DNA of 64,000 nucleotides from Anseranas semipalmata (GCA_013399115.1 VXAA01006448.1:124001-188000), one strand, 5' to 3'; numbered from the stretch's first letter, positions 24,638 to 38,638 are shown. Notes: generated by a model not told the origin, from the letters alone. Made by a program: numbers and translations.

Positions 24638-26460
24638 AGCAGCTGAGTTCCCATCTTTCCCTCTGCACTCTCTTTCATTTTGGGGCTTTCCCCTCTCCCC
24701 ATGCAACTCTTGTCACTTAATTTGTCAGAGCTTTTGAGACTGCTTCTGCACTTCCAGGTCTACGGGAAACTCCACAGAGGCCTCAAAAGTTTCCGTGAAG
24801 GGAAAGGCAGATGCATGCTTTGGATAGGACATACTTCTTTAAGAAACCTAACTAAAAGTACGATATCCTTATGCATTTTGTTGCACATTGAAGAAGTTTC
24901 TTCACATCTATTTCATGATTACAGTCAAATAAAATGCTAATCCACAAAAAGTGACCTACAATTAAGCTCTGCTTGCTTTCCTTTTTACCGGAAGAGGACT
25001 TTGGACTAATGAAGAGCCTGGGCAACTGTACGGCCACTTCTCCTCCTGCCCCACAGCTCAGAGCACCTATCTCTGCTATAGGGGCAGCTACTACCCTCTC
25101 AGTACTGCCTGATTAAAAAAAGAAAAAGAAAAAGCATAACAAGGATTAGCACATGGTTAGCAGCCCACCCCTTTGGGCATACAAAATGTTGCCAGCCATT
25201 CAATTTTAGAGCTGACCATTTTTTTCTGCATAGGGTATCTAGAGCCCTTTTTGTTTTTAAGCAGTCCTCTTAAAGCAGCTGTGGATAGTATTAACATTTC
25301 AAGTGATAGTTTGAGAAGCTTGGAATCTTCTTGGAGGCTACTGGCATCATGTCACACTAGTTTACACACACACACACACGTATATATATATATATATATA
25401 CACACATATATGAGACAATCGAATTCACTCTGTTCAGTACGAGGTCTCTCTTCATACCTTTCACTAGTGACAGAGAGAAACTAATGTGTACTGTACAAGT
25501 CACCTCCTTTCTCAGCTACAATGAAGTGAACCATTTATCCTGACCTCCTAATCAACAACTAGCTAAGGTACAAGCAGATGTGACCAACGTTTCTATGTGC
25601 AGTGCTGACCAAATTAAATGTACAACCATACCTTTAATATGGAAGTTCTTCTCTTCTCCTTAATCCTCAGCTGACCACAATCTGCAGCGCAGGTAAAATT
25701 TAATCAGGTTTGTGAATAGTCTAATTCAGCATATGAAACTACCTGCACTTTTGATTCCTGCCTTATTTCTCCCCTATCTCTTTTCAGCATTGGTCACACA
25801 TTACATACTCAGGGGTTTGGACCCTCCTAAGAATCACTGGGCCAAATCCTCCTTTGCAAAAAAGCTGCCAGACCAGACTGCAGGATAGGGTTAAAAATCT
25901 CATCCCACCAAGTTTGTGGCAGCTGAGCCAGTGAGCTTACAACAAGCCACGTTTGTTTGTTTTCTCGAAGCCACACATCCAGGACTCTGCCTGGGGGCCA
26001 GGCCTCGGGCACCCAGCAGCCCCAGCACCTGCTCGCATGGCAGTAGGGCAGGAGGGTGGCTGACTGGCCAGCACCCCTCCCAGGCTCTATTTACCAGATA
26101 TTTTACTCAGATAATAGCATTTAAGCACTTCAGGCAAAAAGCAATATGGAGGGAGCACTTCTGTTTGAAGTGACCTGGTTTGAAATGACCTGGAGAGACA
26201 AAATTTCCCTTTATTCACCTATATTACAACCCAGGGAGCTGTTTCTTCACCAGGCCCCCAGAAAGCACCTCAACTCTGAGCTTGAAGGGACACCCTAGGA
26301 GAAAAGACTGCTGCAGCATCCCCTTGCCAAAGGCAGAGCTGGCCAGCCCCATACAGGAGCTACAGCAACACATCCTGTCCCCGGTCCCCCACATCCCCAG
26401 GCCCAGGTCTCACCACTGTGGGACACAGCGTGGCCACATCTTCGTTCCTCTGTTGCGACC
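24638..26460. other. non-coding stretch, no gene seen
   Basis: Contains the (CA)n(TA)n microsatellite listed separately. From about 25960 the GC content climbs towards the LTR. Open frames are short and have no domains. Confidence 0.45.
25364..25411. repeat. (CA)n(TA)n(CA)n microsatellite
   Basis: A compound dinucleotide tract: about 8 CA units, then about 10 TA units, then a few CA and TA units. It is likely to vary in length between individuals. Confidence 0.9.
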
Positions 26461-26835
26461 TGTGCTGGGTTGACCCCAGCAGGGGGCTGGGGAGCAGGGG
26501 CTGCGGTCAGCCCACAGCAGCTCCTCTCTGCCGCCCCCTCCTCCTCACACCTCTCCCCTGCTCCAGCCTGGGCTCTCCAGGGGCTGCAGGGCAAGCTCTG
26601 CTCGGGCGCCCGGAGCACCTCCTCCCCTGGCTGCTCGCAGGGCTGCTCCCCGCACTCTTTTCCTCGCTGCCGGGCAGTGTTTTGCCCTTTCTGAGCTCCG
26701 CTGTCCCCGAGGCGCCCACCCGTGGCTGAGGGGCCCAGCCGTGCCCTGCCGTGGGGCCGCTGGAGCCGGCTGGAACCGGCTGTGTCCGGCACGGGGCAGC
26801 CCCGGCCTCTCCTCACAGAGCAGCCTAGCTGCAAT
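26461..26835 (+). mobile_element. solo LTR of an avian endogenous retrovirus
   Basis: The block begins TGTGCTGGGTTGACC at 26461, the usual 5' start of a common avian ERV LTR. Further on it has CGGAGCACCTCCTCCCCTGG at 26611 and TGGAGCCGGCTGGAACCGG at 26761, then TCCGGCACGGGG, in the same order as that LTR family. The 3' part fades after the CTCACAGAGCAGCC region near 26830. No gag, pol or env frame adjoins it, so it is a solitary LTR left by recombination or a truncated copy. Plus orientation is taken from the start motif. The long minus-strand frame across it (26295-26960, 221 codons) is a by-product of GC-rich sequence. Family identity is from memory. Confidence 0.7.
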
Positions 26836-29800
26836 TCAGGAGCCCAGCTGAAGCCTGTGAGGGAGCTGAAGGAGGGGCTGCTGCGACATGCAGAGTGATT
26901 TTTAAGCCAGTCACACGTGTGTGGAAGCAGTGACTGCTGAGGAGCAACACGCCTGCCCACGTCTTTTCAGGGCTCCTGGTACCACCAGGCCACTAGCAGC
27001 ACATGAGGGAGGCGCCGGCTGCCTGGGCCGTCCCTGTGAGAGGCAGCATGGGAGCTTGCCAGCACCCAGGCTGGCTTCCGAAAGAAGTGGTTAGTGTGCT
27101 GAAAGCAAGCAGCGCAGAGACAGAAATTAAATTTCTTAGAATCAGCATGTATTTCCCTTCTTTCCTACCCAAAAAGGCATTATGCACAGAGCTTTCCTTA
27201 CCATGTAAACAAATTATTTTTGAGGAAAAAAAGAAACACAGCAGCTTTCCCCAGTGTGATTCAGCTCTTTGGGGAAGTTTCTGGGAAAATGGCCTTGCAA
27301 GAATTTCAGTGTTTGGGACCAAAGTAACAAGCAGTCATCAAAAGCAAATAAAAATGACTGTTGAGCTAAAACGAGATGCTCCAAGTCACCATGGCACCAG
27401 CAGCCCTCTGAGGGGGCGGCAGGCTCATCTTCACCCCACTGGCTGCCAAATCGCTTCTATCCCTAGCCAAGGCAGCCCGCAAACAGGGGATGGGCACAGG
27501 ACTGCTGGAAAAGGAAGCTGGGGCTGGAAGCATCTCCTCCAGCCCCCAAGAGCAGCCACATGAGCAAAAGCAAGGCTGTGCAGAGGGTGGAAATAGTCTT
27601 TCCTGTGTGGTGCTCCGGGGGAAATCAAGCTCTTCCATTAGGAGAGGAAGAGAAACAAGCCCCTAGCAGAGGTCTTTGCTACAGGACCTGTGCTATTAGG
27701 CCCTGCCCGAATGGATGCCATCCACAGCCCTGCCCTGCACCTGCTAGCTCCTCAGGTGCCATAGGTCAGCACAGCACCATTTGCAAGCAAGGTGCCAAAG
27801 CAAAGGCAACTGCCACAGGGAAATCCTCTAGAGAAAAGGCACAGGTGATCTCCCAGGTGCAAGAAATACAGAGCTCTGCAGGCTGCTCTGCAGTGCCCAG
27901 CCTCTCCAGCCCCACAGCCTTTGCCTTTGAAACAGTCTGATGACTGATTATGGGAATCTCCCCTATGCAAGACCCTCAAACGTGACATCTCAATCCTACC
28001 TCCATTCCTTTTTCAAAGTAAAAAATGGTTTTCCTGGCCTAATATGTTTATCAGTTAGAGTCTGAGCTAGTTATCTGTACAGGTTTGCGGTATGGAGCCT
28101 AGAATGGTTAGATTATTATCACGTCTTATGAAAATCAGACACAGCTTACTCTTGTAGCTGTATATTACAAGGGAAATATGTATAGAGAGATTGGTTCTCC
28201 TTAGATTGATATCTCTGAATTGATGCTGTATGAGGCACAACTGCTTAAAAGGTTATAACTGATGTAATTTTTGCCATTACAGGTAATTTATGGCTCCTGT
28301 GTGTCTGACTTGTCAAATCTTCTTAGAGAGATCAAACAGGGTCTGTTTGTCATATGCATTTATCTAACACTTGTTCCTCTGCAAGCTTCAAAATGCAATA
28401 GTTATTCTTTGCTTAGGTGTCAATTTTCTCCTGTACGTCTTGCCTCTTGGTCCTTGTAAATGTCCTCCTAATGCAAAATGCAGAGGTGCTTCAGCAGCAA
28501 ATATGAGCAACGCCTACCTCTCTACCGGCATTTTTAAGAGAGAATTTTTTTCCTAAGCAGTCATTCAGAGAGGTCTGACTGGAGTGGAAGTTACGCACAC
28601 AGATGTTTTGAAGCTCTAGCTACGCCTCAAACCATGCATGCTACATTGTTTATTTTCCACTCAATTTTGCCTAATTCCGAACTGATCTCTGCTCCTGGGA
28701 AAGAAATCCATCAGAAAAAAGTCCTGGAGATCAAAATACACACCCAGTTCAGGAAGGGGGCAATACACCCATATCTGTGTATTACAAAAGAGAAGTACAT
28801 CTGCATCCCTCGACTTCACCACAAGGCATCTGATGAGTTCAGCCCAGCTGTAATGTCCTGCCAGGTTCCATTCTGTTTCCTCATCTCACCTTGCTGGAAG
28901 TCAAATTTTTTTTTTACGCACTCAAGGCTAAACCCTAACCACTCACAACAGAAGACAATAGAAGCTGTGCCAGTTTAGTTTACTCTGAGCAGACTACACA
29001 GTGAGCTGAGCAGCTGTAAAGGCAGGCAGGCAAGCACAGGAGGGAACAAAGGCAAAGCCCACGGGGCACAGCAGAGTTCAGCAGTAACATGGACTCGGCA
29101 CCATGTGGCCTCACTATATGGGCACAGGGGGTGCTGGTGGGGAAACGAGCCACAGAGCAAAAGAAGGGCCCTGACACCCCGCTTCCCTCACAGCACAGCA
29201 GTACAACCTATCCATGGGGGATGGTGCCTGCTCTGCTCTGCACATCCTGCTGCCCTGCTCTGCAATTATGTTTATATGCAACACACCGCATGCAAGTACT
29301 GTAAAAGGTAAGGATCCCAACAGCATGCAGACACACTCATGTTTTACATTTATGGACTTTCTACCCCTTTGGCTGTCAAAAAGCTGCATTTTTCAATGGC
29401 TATGAAGTGTGAAGTGTCTGGAAACAGAGTGCTCTGGCAAGGAAAAAGCTTCACAGAAGAGTTTTGCCAGTGTAACTACATTAGGTCTTACCTTCCCATC
29501 AGTTATGAAATGACAGGACATGTTTAAGCAGGCAGTATGATAGGAACCCCAGAGAGAAATAAATAAAAAGGAAATACAATTAAAAGAACTATACTTTGCT
29601 GAAAGTTAAGTCCTCTGAGTAAGTTGATTGAATCAGGTATCTTCACTGATCTATCTTCTGTAGCAGTGTCTAGAGTGTAGAAGTTTTATGCACCAAATAG
29701 GAAATATTCTGAAAAAGTACAAACAATCCTTTAAGCCTTATATGCAGAATAGAATTTCAACTGCAAACACACCCAAAATCCAGGGTTCTTAAGATCCAAG

Positions 29801-32442
29801 GACTTGGCCCAACAAAATGTGAGAATAATATGTATTTGAGAAATGCCAGTCTTTGATTCCAAAACATCTAATGCCCAGAAAAACTGTTCCTCATATCAGG
29901 GAAAATGTTGGCGTTGCTGATTACTTGAAATGGCTTTAATGTAAGGTAGAATTAAAGACTGACAATCAAACATAGCAATAAACTGTAAATTGCATCTGTA
30001 TGTTATAAATGATTTACATATCTGACTACAGGAACTACAGAAGTATGTTACAAAACATCACTAAACCTTAAAATTAATATCACTGGTACCTTGCTGGAAA
30101 TATTACCCAACTTTGTGGACATTTTCCATCCATATCTTTGAATCTTTCTAGCTTATTTGAAAGAATTCAAGTATACTTATTCAAAATTCATGAAAAGCCT
30201 AATAAGTGTTATAATAAATAATCTGATTCTTCACAGATTAATTTTAACACTGACTTATTTTACCACACTGATAAAATCTATCTCAAATATTATTCAAAGT
30301 GCCTCAGGAGCTGCCACTTTTTTCTAAGTTTCTTTCTTCATCTCTTCCCTTCCTCCTTTCCCCCCTGACTCTTTCCCCACTTCCTTCTTTCTCCCCCAGT
30401 GTCTTAGCTGAGGATCTGTCTTTCTCTCTGCCCTGGGCTCTCTGCTATAGTGATCCAGAATGGCATATCAGAATCTATTTCTTGGTACTGGAACAGTATT
30501 TCTGACAATATGTATTAGCATTCTGTCACTTTCCTCTAGATGAAATTTCTGCATGCTTCAGACTATAGAAAATATTAGGAAACTTGGACAGACACTGAAG
30601 GGGAAGAACATTCACTTAAACTTCTTGGAAACCATTTCTGTACTGCTAGCAGAAGAAGAGAGAAGGCAGAAATACCTGAACAGTCAGCTACAAACTAGAA
30701 AGCAGCTGTAAGGTTGAGGATTTTATGAAAAAGGAAGAATATCATCCTTCCTCTGGACAGATTGGCCCATTCATCTAAACAAAAGGCAAAAGTAACAGAA
30801 AAGAACAGGTGCAAAAATCATGTTTTTGAGACCCATTAGTTTAGACATCAAAATGCAAAAAGAATATAAAATAATTTCACTGCCTATATCTGCATGATGC
30901 CAACCTTTACAGTAAAGGAGAAAAAAAAAAAAAAAAGCAGACAGACAAGAAAGACTTGAAGACTTGCTCATTTATGAGCATAACTACAACCTTACTGATT
31001 CTATCAACACTTGCTGGAAACAATCTCCTAATGGGAAAGTGAAAATATGTGGTTTATAAAAACATACTGAGGAAGGAGCTAGTGCTCTCATTCAGATAGA
31101 ATTGATTAAAGGAAATCCATGTGTTATGCCAGACAGACTTGACCACTGTAGATAGCTGAGCGCAACAGTCCTGTATAATAGACTCATACATACAGCAGGA
31201 ATACCAAGTAGATATGATACAGTTGATAGCACTGACTTTAATTGACAGCATTAAGTTTCAGAAAAATCATTTTACTGACAAGTTTTCACTCCAGAGAACT
31301 AAGGATTGTGGGCTACCTGCAATCTTATGGCTCGGTTCTGTGCTGGTTTGTGTTCTGGATATCACAGCCAGAAAGCCTCTCTTACATTTTACAGACACCA
31401 ACTATACAAAATACTGACAGAGAGCCTTAGTTGCATGTGGCATTCATATGGTATTTTTCTGATAGCAACAACTTCACAAGCAGAAAACAGTTGCCCTTAT
31501 TACAAATATTTTTTTTGTTTACCACTGATATATTTAGAACTTCTCCACAGACTGGCAATTTACTCTCTTCTATCCTTTTTACAATTTTCAGAAACACTTT
31601 GCACTCTATTACTGCCATAACCCTTTGAGAAGCTGAACATTAATTTAGGCAGTGGATATAGAGGAATTTCAGCTGCCTTATTCATTAGTAATGGCAAGAG
31701 CTCATTTTCACTAAAAACATCTTGACAATTAAATCTACTGGAAAAATATACTTACCTTCCTGTAAAATATTACTTTTTAAAAAAACATTTCCATGAATTA
31801 ATCCATCTGTGAGGGTCAGAGACCTTACTTTGAAGGCACTTTTGTTTTAAATTGGGAGCTTTCAGCCTGTGCTTGATGGACTCTATGAGGTTAGAGACAG
31901 TTGACTAAAAGAAGTTATTTCATATGTGCTACTCAGCAATCTATGCATGAAAAAGTTTAAAATAGGAAATGTGTAAACCTGGTAACCAAAAAAAAAAAAA
32001 AANCAAAAAAAAAAAAAAAAAAGAAAAAAAAGAGTAAAACCTACTGATTTATGGCATCAACTGGAAGTGTTATTACAACTTACAAATCAATGTAAATGCA
32101 TTAGTCCCTGCCACATCAGCAATAGTTTATTGGTAAAACAGGCAGTGCAGCCTCTGTTAAGTCATTCCAGAATCACCACCTTGTATGTTAACACTACGTG
32201 AGAAGAGCATAATAGGCAATGGGGTAGAGAGAGAAAATGGCAATGAAAGACAGTGTCCTGGGAAAGAGCATCATCCTCTCCAACCAATGCTGAGCCACTA
32301 TCAGAACTGAGGAGGAAGGTGTAAAGGGAAAAGCAGCAGAAGCCGCAGCATATATGCTTCAAGGAAGAAGCATCCCCATTTCATTAAACTAAATTATAAG
32401 CTGCCAACTTTATCTTACTAAACTGCAGCTATGACACTGGGA
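26836..32442. other. non-coding stretch, GC-rich in its first kilobase
   Basis: 26980-27950 is GC-richer and gives overlapping frames on both strands (186 codons plus at 27003-27563, 126 codons plus at 27560-27940, 109 codons minus at 26993-27322). None has a domain, signal peptide or convincing splice pair. The rest is AT-rich with short frames. No CR1 copy was recognised in this part. Confidence 0.4.
31987..32030. repeat. A-rich run containing one undetermined base
   Basis: A long A-run is interrupted by a single N at 32003. A similar single N ends the A-run at 49233. These mark places where the assembler could not fix a homopolymer length; they are not biological. Confidence 0.9.
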
Positions 32443-33307
32443 CTCAGCAAGTTTGCTGAAGACACCAAGCTGAGTGGTGCAGTCGACACGCTGGAGGGAA
32501 GGGATGCCATCCAGAGGGAGGACCTGGACAGGCTTGAGAGGTAGGCCTACATGAACCTAATGAAGTTCAACAAGGCCAAGTGCAATCCCAGGCATGAATA
32601 CAAGCGGGGTAAAGAATGGATCGAGAGCAGCCCTGAGGAGAAGGACCTGGGAGTGTTGATTGATAAGAAACTCAACATGAGCCAGCAATGTGTGCTTGCA
32701 GCCCAGAAAGACAACCTGGGCTGCATCAAAAGAAGTGTGACCAGCAGGTCAAGGGAGGTGATCCTCCCCCTCTATTCTGCCCTTGCGAGACCCCACCTGG
32801 AGTACTGCGTTCAGCTCTGGGGCCCCCAGTGTAAGAAGGACATGGACCTACTAAAGTGAGTCCAGAGGGGGGCCACAAGGATGATCAGAGGGCTGGAGCA
32901 CCTCTCCTATGAAGAAAGGCTGAGAGAGTTGGGGCTCTTCAGTCTAGACAAGAGAAGGGTCTGGGGAGAACTTAGAGCAGCCTGAAGGGGGCCCACAAGA
33001 AAGTAGGAGAGGGACTCTTTATCAGGGGTTGTAGCAATAGGACAAGGAGTAATGGTTTTAAACTAAAAGAGGGGAGATTTAGATTACATGTTAGAAAGAA
33101 ATTCTTCACTGTGAGGGTGGTGAGGCACTGGAACAGGTTGTCCAGAGAGTTTGTGGATGCCCCATCCCTGGAAGTGTTCAAGGCCAGGTTGGATGGGGCT
33201 TTGAGCAACCTGGTCTAGTGGGAGGTGTCCCTGCCCACGGCAGGGGGGTGGAATTAGATGATCCTAAAGGTCCCTTCCAACCCAAGCCATTCTACGATTC
33301 TCTGATT
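32443..33307 (+). mobile_element. CR1 LINE, 5'-truncated, plus strand
   Basis: Starts inside the reverse-transcriptase gene (SKFAEDTKL near 32445) and runs to the tail CCAACCCAAGCCATTCTACG, ending at 33307. The frame 32551-32859 carries the CR1 blocks [14 protein letters not shown] and [11 protein letters not shown] and ends at a stop after MDLLK; frameshifts flank it. Length is about 865 bp. The layout is the same as the copy at 42625-43481, on the opposite strand. No target-site duplication was resolved. It is a dead copy. Confidence 0.95.
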
Positions 33308-36300
33308 TGGTTACCTTGATCTCCTGCTCCCTTCCCCAACACCAAGCAGAACACCACGGACCTGCCTGCGTCTACAGGTAGAACCCTAAGAATAGGAATA
33401 AATAACACCTTCCTTGCTAAAAGACTCTTTTTCAAAGTTGCCCAGCCAAATATAACCAAATAACTGAAGTATTAGCACAGCCTTAGAGATGTGTCTGCTG
33501 GGAGGAAGAGACAGAATACCTCTTTTTAGTAGCCTTGTTTGTTATTTATAAAGTCACATCAAAGGGATACAGTACTGTCCCTCATACAAGCTACTCTGCA
33601 CTCACAGCTAATTCCAGAAGTCTTGGCCATGTTACCCCAAGATCCCACACAGGCTGTTACACTCATCTGAATTCAGTAATGATGGTAGGCCTCCCAGCGC
33701 TCTCCTGGTATGACAGTACGTTATGTAGGGCAAGCACACCCACAGCGGCCCTACCTCCCAGGGCAAATCCTGCTCCCAGACCCAGGCTGGTAGATCCCAG
33801 TGTGTTCACAAGAACTGTGCTAGCAGGGAGTTTAAACGTATTTATACCTATCAGTCCCACATCTCAGTTTCCCTGTTTTTTCCTCAGAGTGGTATGTTCC
33901 ACACAAAACCTGTTGCCTCCTTACATCTACCTAATCTGGAAGAAGCGTTATTTATGCCAAGTAGACAAGCCTCAGGCATTTTACAGTGAAGTTCCTGTTA
34001 AATGCTGCTGTTCCCATTTGGGGCTGGGCAAGTTTCTCCCTACAACTAGTAAAATGATGACACTTCTCCCACTGCAACTCAAAAAACAAAGCCTGTGCAG
34101 GGATCACCCAGAAACACACCCAAATTCCACAAAGCCCTTCCCTGTCACCTGTGGGATACGGGACCCACGGGCTCACAAAATAATTATCATCTACTCAGTC
34201 CAGAATTTTTACTTGTGTAGTCACATCTTGTATTAACAACATCCAAAAGAAATTCCAAGTCAATCTAAGGGTAATACTTCTTAAACAAAAGTTGGAGAAA
34301 AGGAAGACAATATACAACCCGATGCCATTGCTTCCCTACAGATAAGTATCCTGGGGAGTGCTGTTACCCCACCAACAGAATTTCAAATTTACATACCACT
34401 GTTTCTATGTGTTTGTTGTTTCAGTACTTGGAGGGGAAAGCTTAATAGAAAGCTGACTGAAGTTTGCCCCTTTTACCTCACAGTGAACTAAAAACATCAC
34501 TGTCACCTCCAGTGTCTGGCTAATCACAGGCATACAAACATCAGGAATTAAACTGCAATAAATGATGAAAATAGGTTAAAAACCACCCGATTCCCCAAAT
34601 TCCAAGTACAGTAAAGGTAGTGGGATTGTCTGGATATTTTTCTTTTGAATTCTTGTTCTTTTGACCTCTGGAGTTCCTCACTTTTTAAGTTGATCTGTCA
34701 AAGGCTGAGGACTAACCATTTCTTAGTAGATCTGGACATCTAAAAAGCAGGCTACTTTTGGGTCCAAGAGCTGCATTATCAATCAGTTAAGCTGTGTACA
34801 AATATTTCTATTTTCAGGTTTACACATTTTTACATCACAGAGACCTGTGATCCTGCAAAGATTTATTACACCCCCCCTGCTTCACTTTAAGCACTCTAAA
34901 AAATTTGACTGAATTTCTCATCGGGGATTTCTCACAGGGCATGAATTCTGTCGCTGCAGGGGCAGCATCAGGGAGCAGCATGAGGGAGCAGCATGAGGGG
35001 GGCTGTGCCACATGTGGGGATGAGCTGGGAGCCCTGGGTGGCCCAGCACAGGCCATGCCTTCACCTACAGGGTGCAGTCCCCCAGGGTCTGAACACAGCG
35101 CAGAGCTGGGTGGTGATGGCAATGGGTCCCATCAACAGCCCCAGACAAGGCAAAGTAATCAGCTGGGTACAAGGGCCCTCTGGCAGACAAGGGCCAGAGG
35201 CAGGACCGGAGACAGGACTACAAAGCGGGCCTGTCTGGAGGCATGGTCAGAGATAGGTATGCCTGCAGCATAGCTCAGAGCTGAAATGGGGCTCCTGGGC
35301 CCGTGGACAGAGTGTCTAGGGGAAGCTGGTCAGGGCCGGTAAAGCTCACTAGTGCCCACAGGGCCATGACAGCCAAAGTCTTCAGAGGAAAGCTCAGGCA
35401 GGGTCCTGACCCCATGAAAATCAAAGAAAATGATGCCACCAACTTCCTTGAGGTCAGGATCCACTGGATGGCTTTCTGTTCCACGTCCTGTAACATGCAC
35501 CTCAAACACCCTTGGGCTGCATATCAAATAAATAGATAAAAGTTAACCAAAGCCATGCAACACTCAAAGCACTACAGATAGTCACAGCTGTTAAGGATAT
35601 TAGCACTGTATCTACCACTAACAAAATAAAAACTGCTATTGTGTTTCTGGCCAGTACTAGAAGGTTTTGAAGCTTTTTTCTTAGGCTAGTTGCCAACAGT
35701 ACCCTGGGAGTGCTAACACTCTGCCATTTCGTTTCAAGGCTAATATTGAAACATAGTAAAAATCTGCATTTTTTACAGAGCTATAAAGGCCAAAGAAAAG
35801 ATTCCTCTTGCTTTCAGCAAGTATTGGATCAAGTTGTGTATGCATCATTTTTGTGTGAGAGTGATGTTGCCCTCTGGTGGGTAACCCACAGCCAGAGCAA
35901 AACACTTGCTCTTGAAAGTCTCAGCAGATGCAAGCAGAAGCTCACATTTTTTGTTACCGGAATATTTGCAAATAGCAGTTATTTAGCCTTGCTGCACCCC
36001 AAGGAAGCAGGAGTGCACCGTTTTCCTCTTTTTACAAGTGAAGAGAGGGGAGGTACAGGAAGGATGCAGTTTCAGTCCTCCTCTCTTTGAAGAATGCAGC
36101 CCATTGACTTCCGTGGCAGAACAATCCCCAATCAACTTTCCCAAGGTCATATAGAATATCTGTAGGAAAAAAAAAAAAAAGACTCCATGTTTCATGACTC
36201 TCAATTTTAACCACAGGATGGCAAGAAAAAGACAATCCCTCAAATACTTACATTAGCCCTTAAAAAAAACTCTAGACACTTATATTCTCCATGACGTTCC

Positions 36301-37915
36301 TACATTAATTCTCTCCTATATTCATTTATTTGGTTGGCCTCCTTTCATGGAATCTGATTTAATTTTTCTTGAGTAACAGATAAATTACCAGTGTCTATAT
36401 TATCAGCACCCTATTAAGAACAGGAATCCAGCTCGATGCCATTGGGACGTTGTAACATTCCTATCTCATCAGCGATCAGACTGAGGTCTAGGGAGTGAAA
36501 TTTATCAAATCCCATTGTACAGTGTATCTGGAAGGATGATAAACATGATTAAAATTCATTTCACCAGCACAGTTCCTCATATGTATTTGATGTCCTTTTT
36601 CCTTGGAATGGTTAGACAAATTGCACAGTTTTATGAAATGAAATTCAGTCTTGGATTTTATACAATGTGCCCTGATAATACAAATCAATATTTTGACAAG
36701 ACACATTTTTGCCCGAAGATGAAGTATAACGTGTAATGAAATACATTTAAGTACTTTATAATTTATCCTGAGAGCACAATGCATTTGACCAAATGTCATA
36801 CATCATTCCATAGAAAACAAGGTGGAATATATAATCTATACTTCTTTACGAAGCAACTGTACAGAGGGTGAGCACAATTAAGCACTTAATATTCAGAAAA
36901 CATTTCAAATTAAGGATCTGTTTGTAACCTCTGAAAGATATCAATTGTTCTACATGATTTAACTTCAAGATCTTTTTTTTTCCTCAAATGAAGTATCGTG
37001 TTCTCTAATTATTCTCATTTTTAAGATAGTACATTATCTTCTGTGTGTCAGCTTGCTTTTGCCATAGACCGCACAATGCTTGCTTACATGTATAGGATGA
37101 GGAGCAAAAAAAAGTTTCCGTGGACCTTTCACACCCTGTGTGACTCTTGTCTGATATCTATAACAAATGAGATGGTTTCCTCTGAAGTTTCTATGGCTAT
37201 TCATCCTCCGAGAGCTCTCTCCCCGTGGAGTGCATGGCAAAAATTTCACAGGCAGCTGTGGTGCAGAAGGAAATTTAAAAGTTGGTAACTTAACTTGTGC
37301 CAGTTCCAAAATTCAGTGTGGCCCAAATAAAGCATCAAGAACATTTAGGAGCCCGCATCTTCTTCACTTCATAGGGAGATATGACAACCTATGTATCTTA
37401 ATGGGTCTTGGCATCAGGTATGATCTGCAAGGGGAGGTAAATACATGAGTAGAAATTTAGCCTTTGACTGAAACATGAGCCAGATGAGGTAGTGTTCCAT
37501 GGAAAGCTTCAGCAACTCACCAGACAAGATTCACTGATACACAAAGTAGAGCAAGGCATGTATTTTGCTTATTAAAGTTTGTTCCATGTAATATGTCTTA
37601 TTGAAGTCTCACTTACTGCTCTCTTTTGACCAAAATAGCCTCGCCTGAAGTCTTTCCAAGGAGCTTATCAAAATTCAAGACCTAAGTGCCTAGACTACAA
37701 CCATTACACATGAATTGTTTTCACTGAGGCCAAGATATAAGCATGTTCAGTGGTACACAGAGATCTGTTACTAAAACCTTTCCCACTTGAAATGTAATTG
37801 TTCTCCAGTTAGGAAGTAATCATTGAAAAGTAAAACCTACAGATGACACACTGAGTTTATGTTCACAGAAGGTTAATATATTTTCCATGCACAGTGGAAC
37901 TGTTTGTAATTTATA
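33308..37915. other. non-coding stretch, no gene supported
   Basis: A 233-codon frame on the plus strand (33535-34236) follows the CR1. It starts at a non-ATG codon, is rich in S, P and L, and shows no domain, so it is regarded as chance. 34930-35400 is GC-richer and includes a threefold short repeat (GGGAGCAGCATGA type) at 34959-34999. The rest is AT-rich. Confidence 0.4.
34959..34999. repeat. short tandem repeat, about 13-bp unit, three copies
   Basis: GGGGCAGCATCA, GGGAGCAGCATGA and GGGAGCAGCATGA follow one another directly, the first copy being slightly diverged. Confidence 0.85.
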
Positions 37916-38003
37916 GGCAAAAATTCAGCCCTGGTGTAAGCAAGTGTAATTCTTATTGATCTCAATAGGAGCTGCACTCATTTATAGCAGGGCTGTTTTT
38001 GGC
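37916..38003. repeat. degenerate palindromic amniote repeat
   Basis: The left end has AAATTCAGCCCTGGTGTAAG and the right end has TTTATAGCAGGGCTGTTTTTGGC, roughly its reverse complement, around a centre with TTGATCTCAATAGGAG. The ATTGACTTCAATGG-like centre and the TTCAGCCCTGG-type arms are typical of old palindromic repeats in reptiles and birds. A relative occurs at 57435-57562. Confidence 0.5.
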
Positions 38004-38638
38004 TTCATGTCTGTTTAGCACTAGAATGAATACTATTACAAGACAGGGCATAGGTTCAGTACATGTTGAAAGCTTTTGCATGTGAATATTAAAATAGGCT
38101 GTCTCCACAATAGCAACTATTTTGGGCTGGAGAACACAACATGTGCCAATCTGAGTTGCATAATGCTTTGCATATCTCAGGGTTTGGTACTCTGAATAGT
38201 TCTGTACTGAATGGCTTCTTAATCTCTCCAGTACAGTTACTGTATAGATCCTCTATCTAACAGAGCAATGCAGCGCTTTGCTCAATAGACGCGCCCTGTA
38301 TTCACCCTCAAAAGCACAAGCCAGCCTGTGGGAGAGACTGAGGCAGATCTTCGCTTGAAGAACACTGTGGCTTACACTATTTTGGTATGAGAGTTTAAAG
38401 AAAAAAAAAACTCACATTTTTTACGCATTTGGTTTTCATTTGTTTGAAACAGTTTTGTAGCCTAATAAAAAGACCTACAGTTTCATAAAAGGAAGTTAAC
38501 TGGTTGTCTTTGGGCAGTAGGAGACTTTTTCATTTATTACTGGGTTATTTTAAGGGCATTAACTGCAGTCATCCCGTGAGCACTGTTATAGAACTGATTT
38601 GATTTAGAGTCTTTTTTAATTACACTGTGCTTTATTAA

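Noticed and set aside
26295..26960. 221-codon minus-strand frame
   Set aside because: It runs across the solo LTR in GC-rich DNA, where stop codons are rare. It has no domain, no signal peptide and no splice context.
33535..34236. 233-codon plus-strand frame after a CR1
   Set aside because: It starts at a non-ATG codon. Composition is random-looking, and one frame this long is near chance expectation for 64 kb in six frames.
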